From the NCBI GenBank assembly GCA_964390795.1, contig CAYMLQ010000208.1, forward strand, positions 1 through 10,276: a stretch of DNA of 10,276 nt, given 5' to 3'. The position numbers were made by a program, and so were the translations under genes. Source of the DNA: CAYMLQ01 sp964390795. GTDB lineage: Bacteria; Verrucomicrobiota; Kiritimatiellia; RFP12; UBA1067. The notes under the pieces were generated by a model that searched no databases, was not told the origin of the DNA, and saw nothing but the letters and a program-made list of their open reading frames with translations. Positions 5,819 through 10,276 of the stretch are shown here, piece by piece (positions within the stretch are counted from its first letter, which is position 1; each line of letters begins with the position of its first letter).

Positions 5819-8005
5819 CTACGGCGCCAGTTGCGTACGATAAAACTCCGCAGGTGGCAAGCTCGCAGCATCACGTGACTGCATGAGGAAAAGAGTGCCA
5901 GATTGATCGTAGAGTTCCAACGTGGCCTCGGTAGACCATTGATTCATGGTCATGTTCGTGCTGGACTGAAAACTGAAGAACTGATCGGGCACGCCGCCGA
6001 AGAGAAACAAATCATAGACGCTGGCAGTTAAATCAGCATTGATGACCGAACTGCTCCGGTAGCCCAAAATGCTCATCGGTGACAGTTCGGGCACTACTTG
6101 ATTCCGCAAGATGGCGCCCTCGATTCCCGCGACCACAAGGCGCCCGTTCCGTGTCGCAGTTCCATACAGCGCCTTAATGGTCGGCACGGGCAAGGCTGAC
6201 CAAGTCGACAAATTTGTGCTGGTGAGCAGTGTGCCCTGGAGACCGGTGACGAACCATGCGTCCTCCGTGCGAGCCACGTCGGTCAGCCAGCGTGTCGTCC
6301 TGCTGGTATGGGCCGTCCACTTCGTTGCATCGGGACTCGTGAGAATGATGCCGTTCTGCCCAACGACGATAAACTGATTGTCCAGCCAGCGAACACGGTA
6401 CAGCCAGTAGGTCGTTCCCAACGGCACAGCCGTCCACGTCGTTCCATTTGTGCCGGAGCGAAGCAAGGTCCCGTTGGCGCCAACGGCGACGCAGGCGTTG
6501 GTTCCGATGGCGACGCTCGAAAGAAAGTTCACGGTGGGAGTTGTGCGCGCCGTCCAATTCGTGCAGTCAACACTCGTGAATAGCTTGCCCGCATCACCCG
6601 ATACAATAGCGAGCTTCTCTGACACGGCGACGCCCTGCAAGGTGTAGGTCGTGAAGCCCAGCAGCTTCGTCCAGACGAGCCCAAGCGTCTCGACGATTTC
6701 GCTTGTGATGACGATGTCGCTGCCGACGTAATTGGTCACCGCAACCTCCACCAGGCCGGCCCGACTCACAAGCACATTGCCGGCATTTCCGACAGCCAAC
6801 ACCTGATTAGAGGTCCCCCCAACGCCTAACAGTACGGTGTTCGTATACGGAACAGGAACGACTTCCCTGGCCCATAGAATCCCGTCGAGGCTGGTTTGTA
6901 TGTTTGCCAGATCGCCGACTGCGACGTAGATGCCGTTCTGCACCGTTACGTCCCATAGCCAGGCGTGGGGGGAATCCGGGGAAGACTGCCATCCATAAAC
7001 GCTGCCGTTGGTGGCGGTGGTGCCTTCGATGAGCAAGCCAGTGCGTCCGGCGACAAGCCACGAACGCGCGTCACCGTTCGCTGAGAGATAAACCCATGGC
7101 GGCGGAGCATTTGACGAAAGACCCGTAATTTGATTTGTCCATGTCGTGCCGCTGGTCGTGCGGAAGCGAACTTCCTGGTCTCCGACCAGTAAGGTTCCGG
7201 CGTCGTTCACGGCTACATCATAGAGACTGTTGGTGGAGCCGCTGCCCAAGGAAATCCAAGGCCCGCTTCCCTTGGAGCTGCTCAAGCCGACGCCTTTTTC
7301 GCCGACGATCGCGAAGGTTCCGGCTCCTGCGCTTCCAAGATAGCGTACGCGGTTCAAATGAGCCGTTGTGCCACTGCTGACCGAAATCCATGACGTGCCG
7401 TTTGTGCTGCGCAAGATCTTGCCGTTTTCGCCAACGGCCACAAAGGCCCCGCCTCCGAACGCAACACCTCGGAGCCATTCGGTAGTCCCGGACGTCGCCT
7501 TTGTCCAGACGAGGCCGTTCGTGCTGGTATAAATCGTGCCATTGTCGCCTACGGCAACGGCGCGCAGAGAAGAGGTCGCGACGCCCTCCAGCCAATCGGC
7601 AGTGGACGGCGAGAGTTGCGCCAGTTGAAAGGAGCTGGCATCATCCGACCAGAGAACGCATCCGCCTTCACCCGAAACGATAATCCGGTCGCCCATCAAT
7701 GTTACGCCGCGGAGGTAATTCGTCACACCGCTGACTGCGGGCGCCCAACGTTCGTCGGCGCCCTTCACATGGATTGCGCCGGCATCGCCGACCTGTATGG
7801 AAAAGGCGCTGGTTACTAGCATATCGAGAACGTTATTGCCGTGAGGAAGCGGGTTTGACCAGCGCCACCGTTCACTGTGTACCTCACCGCATACAGTGCC
7901 GGTTAATGCGGAGAAGAAGATCCCTAAGAGGCAAGAACGGTGACTGGCGTGTGTCAGACACGTTGCGATCGTTAGCCTATTGCGTATGGAGGCCGTCCAA
8001 ACCAT
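5819..8005 (-). CDS. Secreted beta-propeller protein with about 14 Ycf48/BNR-like repeats
   Basis: The protein has 728 residues. The ATG at 8005 is preceded by GAGGA seven bases upstream. The N-terminus has a long polar stretch and then a hydrophobic segment (CLLGIFFSALTGTVCG, about residues 25-40), a likely signal peptide. The rest is built of repeats of about 40 residues of the form WL.GVa....f.aVG..Gti..StnG..W......gt, for example WLRGVAFGGGAFVAVGENGKILRS. I count about 14, which fits two seven-bladed beta-propellers; repeats 5 to 9 are the most divergent, and repeat 9 carries an insertion. Such blades resemble BNR/Asp-box and Ycf48-type propellers, which usually bind partners or glycans rather than catalyse. 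No sialidase active-site set is apparent. The C-terminus (about the last 70 residues, SSTNMTMNQW...EFYRTQLAP) is a separate beta-rich tail of a kind common at the end of PVC extracellular proteins. The stop is 56 bases before the protease ATG, so the two are probably one operon. Partner and substrate are unknown. Confidence 0.88.
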   Translation of the reverse strand: MVWTASIRNRLTIATCLTHASHRSCLLGIFFSALTGTVCGEVHSERWRWSNPLPHGNNVLDMLVTSAFSIQVGDAGAIHVKGADERWAPAVSGVTNYLRGVTLMGDRIIVSGEGGCVLWSDDASSFQLAQLSPSTADWLEGVATSSLRAVAVGDNGTIYTSTNGLVWTKATSGTTEWLRGVAFGGGAFVAVGENGKILRSTNGTSWISVSSGTTAHLNRVRYLGSAGAGTFAIVGEKGVGLSSSKGSGPWISLGSGSTNSLYDVAVNDAGTLLVGDQEVRFRTTSGTTWTNQITGLSSNAPPPWVYLSANGDARSWLVAGRTGLLIEGTTATNGSVYGWQSSPDSPHAWLWDVTVQNGIYVAVGDLANIQTSLDGILWAREVVPVPYTNTVLLGVGGTSNQVLAVGNAGNVLVSRAGLVEVAVTNYVGSDIVITSEIVETLGLVWTKLLGFTTYTLQGVAVSEKLAIVSGDAGKLFTSVDCTNWTARTTPTVNFLSSVAIGTNACVAVGANGTLLRSGTNGTTWTAVPLGTTYWLYRVRWLDNQFIVVGQNGIILTSPDATKWTAHTSRTTRWLTDVARTEDAWFVTGLQGTLLTSTNLSTWSALPVPTIKALYGTATRNGRLVVAGIEGAILRNQVVPELSPMSILGYRSSSVINADLTASVYDLFLFGGVPDQFFSFQSSTNMTMNQWSTEATLELYDQSGTLFLMQSRDAASLPPAEFYRTQLAP

Positions 8006-8046
8006 TTTAGAATCCTCGCTTACGTACTGAGGCCAGGGGAATCAGT

Positions 8047-8091
8047 AAAAAGCCTCCAAGCTATGCCGTATTGAACCAACAGCTTGGAGGC
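8047..8091 (-). terminator. Intrinsic terminator for the tetrapeptide-repeat protein gene
   Basis: A perfect 11-base inverted repeat, GCCTCCAAGCT (8052-8062) with AGCTTGGAGGC (8081-8091), encloses an 18-base loop. On the minus strand it is followed directly by five Ts (8047-8051). It begins 22 bases after the TAA at 8114-8116. It separates that gene from the propeller gene, so the propeller and protease need a promoter between about 8006 and 8046, or read-through; I could not identify a convincing one. Confidence 0.82.
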
Positions 8092-8113
8092 CAGGCGCTA
8101 CAACGCCACATGT

Positions 8114-8578
8114 TTATTCACCGCGACGCGACTGACCGCTTGTCGTCCGTGTCTGCTCACGTGCCTCATCGAGCATCTCCTGGTGGTCTGGCAGGCTCTG
8201 GCGCAACTCCTGCAACCGCTCGCGGACTTGCTCGCGATCCTTGGTCTGGTCTTTGATCTGGTCTTTAACCTGATCGCGGAGCTGATCCTTGATCTGGTCA
8301 CGCAGCTGATCGCGCTTCTCAGCCGTGCAAGCCGCCACATCCTTCTGTTTGTCGCGCAGTTGCTGCTGGTATTGGTCACGCGCAAGCGTCATATCCTGCA
8401 CGCACGTCTTCAACTCCGTTGGCAGGCACTCTTGCAGGCGCGTTTGATCCTTCTGGAGCGTGGGGCTGAAGGTCTGGAGCCGATCCTGATCCTTCTGCTG
8501 AACGCCCTGTCCAGACAGCGCGACGTTCGCCGCACACCCGAGTGTCAACACCGTCAACTTCATGAGTCTGTTCTTCAT
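8114..8578 (-). CDS. Small exported helical protein with a (K/R)DQ-hydrophobic tetrapeptide repeat, function unknown
   Basis: The protein has 154 residues. The ATG at 8578 is preferred over 8695 because AGGAAAGG lies eight bases upstream and the protein then starts with an export signal (MKNRLMKLTVLTLGCAANVA). No proper lipobox is present, since the residue at -3 to C15 is T. The mature protein is almost wholly charged and glutamine-rich and should be one long helix. KDQxRLQ occurs at residues 29-35 and 43-49, exactly 14 residues apart (two heptads). Residues 89-115 are seven consecutive four-residue units of (K/R)DQ plus L, I, V or T. Cysteines at 51, 59 and 84 are unusual for such a protein and could form disulfides in the periplasm. 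Similar low-complexity helical proteins can act as periplasmic chaperones or envelope spacers, but I recognise no family and assign no function. It lies downstream of the histidine kinase with a gap of 214 bases and ends in a strong terminator. Confidence 0.8.
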   Translation of the reverse strand: MKNRLMKLTVLTLGCAANVALSGQGVQQKDQDRLQTFSPTLQKDQTRLQECLPTELKTCVQDMTLARDQYQQQLRDKQKDVAACTAEKRDQLRDQIKDQLRDQVKDQIKDQTKDREQVRERLQELRQSLPDHQEMLDEAREQTRTTSGQSRRGE

Positions 8579-8716
8579 AGCGTGAACCTTTCCTGTTTGC
8601 TCGACGTATCTACGACGCATTGACATATAGCACTGTCTATGCCAAAGCGCAGTCTCAGCATATTGCCTTGATAGAGTGCCAAACCGGGGTGACAAAGAGC
8701 ACCTTGAGCGGGTCGC

Positions 8717-8732
8717 TGGGCGTTAGCGCCCA
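8717..8732. repeat. Small hairpin, first of a pair
   Basis: TGGGCG-TTAG-CGCCCA is a perfect six-base stem with a four-base loop. It lies in the 214-base space between the histidine kinase and the small helical protein. There is no T run, so it is not a classical terminator, although it might slow polymerase or protect the mRNA end. Confidence 0.5.
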
Positions 8733-8749
8733 CTGCGGGTGAGGAACGT

Positions 8750-8765
8750 CGGGCGGCAGCGCCCG
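8750..8765. repeat. Small hairpin, second of a pair
   Basis: CGGGCG-GCAG-CGCCCG has the same six-base stem and four-base loop architecture as 8717-8732 and starts 33 bases later. The two 16-mers match at 12 of 16 positions. Lying 28 bases past the kinase stop (minus strand), the pair could be a REP-like element or a weak terminator. Confidence 0.5.
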
Positions 8766-8792
8766 GCCGGACAAAAGTCGTCAGCGCCCCTG

Positions 8793-10220
8793 TCATCGTG
8801 ATAATCCACAAGGGGCCGCTGAGAGTTCGAGCAGCCATGCGCAACCCTGCGGCGATGACTCCGACAACTCAAGCTGAGCACCGAGATAGTTCGCGAGCTG
8901 TTTGGAAATTGTCAGCCCAATGCCGCTGCCTCCCTCACGCGTCGATTGGCATGGCAGAAACAGCTGCGGGCGCAGGTGCTCGGGAAAACCTGCGCCCTCA
9001 TCGCGCACGCAGAAACGCAGCCGTTCGCCCAGCATCACCGCTGATAATGCAACTGTTTTGTCTGGCGGAGTGGCTTCAATCGCATTCTCCACTAAATTAG
9101 AAAGAATAAGGCCGATGAGGTTTGCCGTTCGGCTGGTTAGCGTGCAATCCGCGTCGCTCTGAATCGCCAATTTCACCTTGCGCCGTGCCGCGCCTGCGGC
9201 AACGTGTTTCTGTACGCTCTTCGCCAACTCGCTCACGGAAAGCTCGTAGTTGGGTTCCCCACGAGCATCGCTAAGCACCTCGAGCGTTTGCTCGACAAGG
9301 GATTGCATCCTGCGGGAGGCTGTGAGCGCATCGTGCCACTCCCCGGGGTCTGATTCCGCAGCGCTTCTCCCATGGCTGGAGACGAAGAGCGACAAGCTGG
9401 CGAGCGGGTTCTTCAAGCCGTGCATGAGATGGGCTGAAATCGCGCCTACCACAGAAACCCGTGCCGCGAGCGCGAGTTCCTCGTTCGCCCTTTCAAGACG
9501 TTCGCTGCGCAGGGCCAAGTCCCGGCTCAGTCGCTCGACGCGGCGGAATGCCGGCCAGAGCAGGGCCACTAGCAAGAGTCCGGCAACCATAAACGTGAGC
9601 ACAGCGAATTGGCTCAAACGTTGGTCCATGCGAGCATATTCGCTAGCGACGCTTGCTCCCTCAAGTATGAACTGCGCGGCGCCCACCACGCGATTCTTGT
9701 CACACAGGTGCAACGGCACGGTGATTTCCAGCGTTGGAACGCGCGCGACCGGTTCGGTCGCGAATTGGGGCAAATAGATATACACATCGCTCAACGGTGT
9801 CGAGGGCCGGAAACGGCTATGAGGGCTTAGATTGGCGACCCGCCGAGCCGTCTCGCTGTCGAGTGGCTGGGGCTGGATGGTTGGCGGGAAGGAGTCGGTA
9901 AACACCCCGTTGGTGCCGTAGAAGCGGATGCCGATTACGCCCTTGAGCCTGGACGAACGAACCGCCGCATCAAAGCCAATCTGCTCATCACTCCTGAGTT
10001 CCCCGTCGTTCAGCTCTGCCAGGTCGCTTTGCTCCATCATCGTCGTCGCGTGGAGCGCTTCCGCGTCGCGCTGGGTGATTTGCTCGCGCACCAATCTGCG
10101 CACGAGCAATACGCCCAGAATGATCGTGGCCGCCAACACGCCAAGCGCAACGGCGATACCCAGCCCATACGTCCACCGCATATGCGGGATGATCTTCCTC
10201 CCGTAACCTGCAACGGTCAT
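8793..10220 (-). CDS. Membrane sensor histidine kinase, NtrB-like H-box
   Basis: This is a two-component sensor that autophosphorylates on histidine and passes the phosphate to a response regulator. Numbering from the ATG at 10220 gives 475 residues. TM1 spans about 19-40 and TM2 about 205-224. They enclose a periplasmic sensor region of about 160 residues with no family I can name (it includes GIRFYGTNGVFTDSFPP and VPLHLCDKNRVVGAAQF). A helical linker (225-255) leads to the H-box at 264-275, with H267 in HGLKNPLASL, of the H-x-x-K-N-P type seen in NtrB-like kinases. The ATPase domain has the N-box (SNLVENAIEA, 374-383), G1 (DEGAG, 407-411), an F region (LFLPCQST) and G2 (GGSGIGLTISKQL), so it looks fully active. 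TGA is at 8793-8795. The start is uncertain: the frame is open to the window edge, with a GTG at 10262 and another ATG at 10181, and none has a good ribosome site. No response regulator lies downstream; one may lie beyond the right edge. Confidence 0.93.
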   Translation of the reverse strand: MTVAGYGRKIIPHMRWTYGLGIAVALGVLAATIILGVLLVRRLVREQITQRDAEALHATTMMEQSDLAELNDGELRSDEQIGFDAAVRSSRLKGVIGIRFYGTNGVFTDSFPPTIQPQPLDSETARRVANLSPHSRFRPSTPLSDVYIYLPQFATEPVARVPTLEITVPLHLCDKNRVVGAAQFILEGASVASEYARMDQRLSQFAVLTFMVAGLLLVALLWPAFRRVERLSRDLALRSERLERANEELALAARVSVVGAISAHLMHGLKNPLASLSLFVSSHGRSAAESDPGEWHDALTASRRMQSLVEQTLEVLSDARGEPNYELSVSELAKSVQKHVAAGAARRKVKLAIQSDADCTLTSRTANLIGLILSNLVENAIEATPPDKTVALSAVMLGERLRFCVRDEGAGFPEHLRPQLFLPCQSTREGGSGIGLTISKQLANYLGAQLELSESSPQGCAWLLELSAAPCGLSR

Positions 10221-10276
10221 GTTCTTCACAGCTCCGTTAAAAATCGAGTCCCACACCGGCACCTGCCGCCCAGTCG

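Noticed and set aside
5819..8005. Sialidase reading of the BNR-like repeats
   Set aside because: Repeats alone do not show catalysis, and I see no arginine triad or tyrosine/glutamate pair arranged as in sialidases.
8084..8623. Plus-strand open frame of 179 codons with leucine-rich, membrane-like sequence
   Set aside because: It is the antisense of the (K/R)DQ repeat, whose complement reads as L/I/V-rich. The minus strand has a ribosome site, signal peptide and terminator.
8575..8844. Minus-strand open frame overlapping the 3' end of the kinase
   Set aside because: It is mostly composed of the hairpin-rich spacer, overlaps the kinase end in another frame, and has no motif or ribosome site.
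1..10276. CRISPR array, tRNA or rRNA genes, insertion sequence or phage genes
   Set aside because: I saw no regularly spaced repeats, no tRNA cloverleaf or rRNA signature, and no transposase, integrase or phage structural motif. The only long direct repeat is the 52-base pair at the N gap.

Overview
This looks like a GC-rich, Gram-negative-type genome of the PVC group, most probably Kiritimatiellota (formerly Verrucomicrobia subdivision 5). The inference rests on the secreted proteins. The protease carries a Listeria-Bacteroides (Flg_new) repeat, then a 'VPVPYSWLDQYP' linker, a 'DVDGDG..AWQEYVAGTEPTN' segment and an 'FFRV...P' tail. The neighbouring propeller also ends in a 'STN.T...W...FYR' type tail. 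I recognise these from memory of the group and ran no search. A run of exactly 100 Ns shows this is a scaffolded draft, perhaps metagenomic, assembly.

Layout. Plus strand, left half: the 3' part of rmuC (1-1002); a promoter followed by a broken NAD(P)H/FAD oxidoreductase with two N-terminal rubredoxin-like ribbons (1132-2309); a second promoter and a small Tat-type exported zinc-ribbon protein (2433-2750); and a degraded C-terminal piece of an ABC transporter ATPase (2775 to about 3110). Minus strand, right half, read right to left: a membrane sensor histidine kinase (8793-10220, its start not firmly fixed at the window edge); a small exported helical protein with a tetrapeptide repeat (8114-8578) ending in a good intrinsic terminator (8047-8091); a secreted beta-propeller protein of about 14 blades (5819-8005); and a secreted subtilisin-like protease (3259-5762) interrupted by the N gap. 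The two halves converge at about 3110-3258.

How the genes may work together. The propeller and the protease are 56 bases apart on the same strand and are probably co-transcribed. Both are predicted to be exported, and both end in a similar tail, so a joint extracellular role is plausible but unproven. The oxidoreductase and the zinc-ribbon protein both use paired CPxCG knuckles, which hints at metal or redox chemistry, but the oxidoreductase has lost its central part. The histidine kinase has no response regulator downstream; a partner could lie beyond the right edge.

Main points to check: (1) the N gap is flanked by identical 52-base copies, and overlapping them restores one reading frame of 783 codons, so the gap may be an artefact or a collapsed tandem repeat; (2) the oxidoreductase has an internal deletion with a frameshift; (3) the propeller has 14 repeats, which fits two seven-bladed domains; (4) the small protein has a strict four-residue repeat. 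I found no convincing evidence of a wholly new system.
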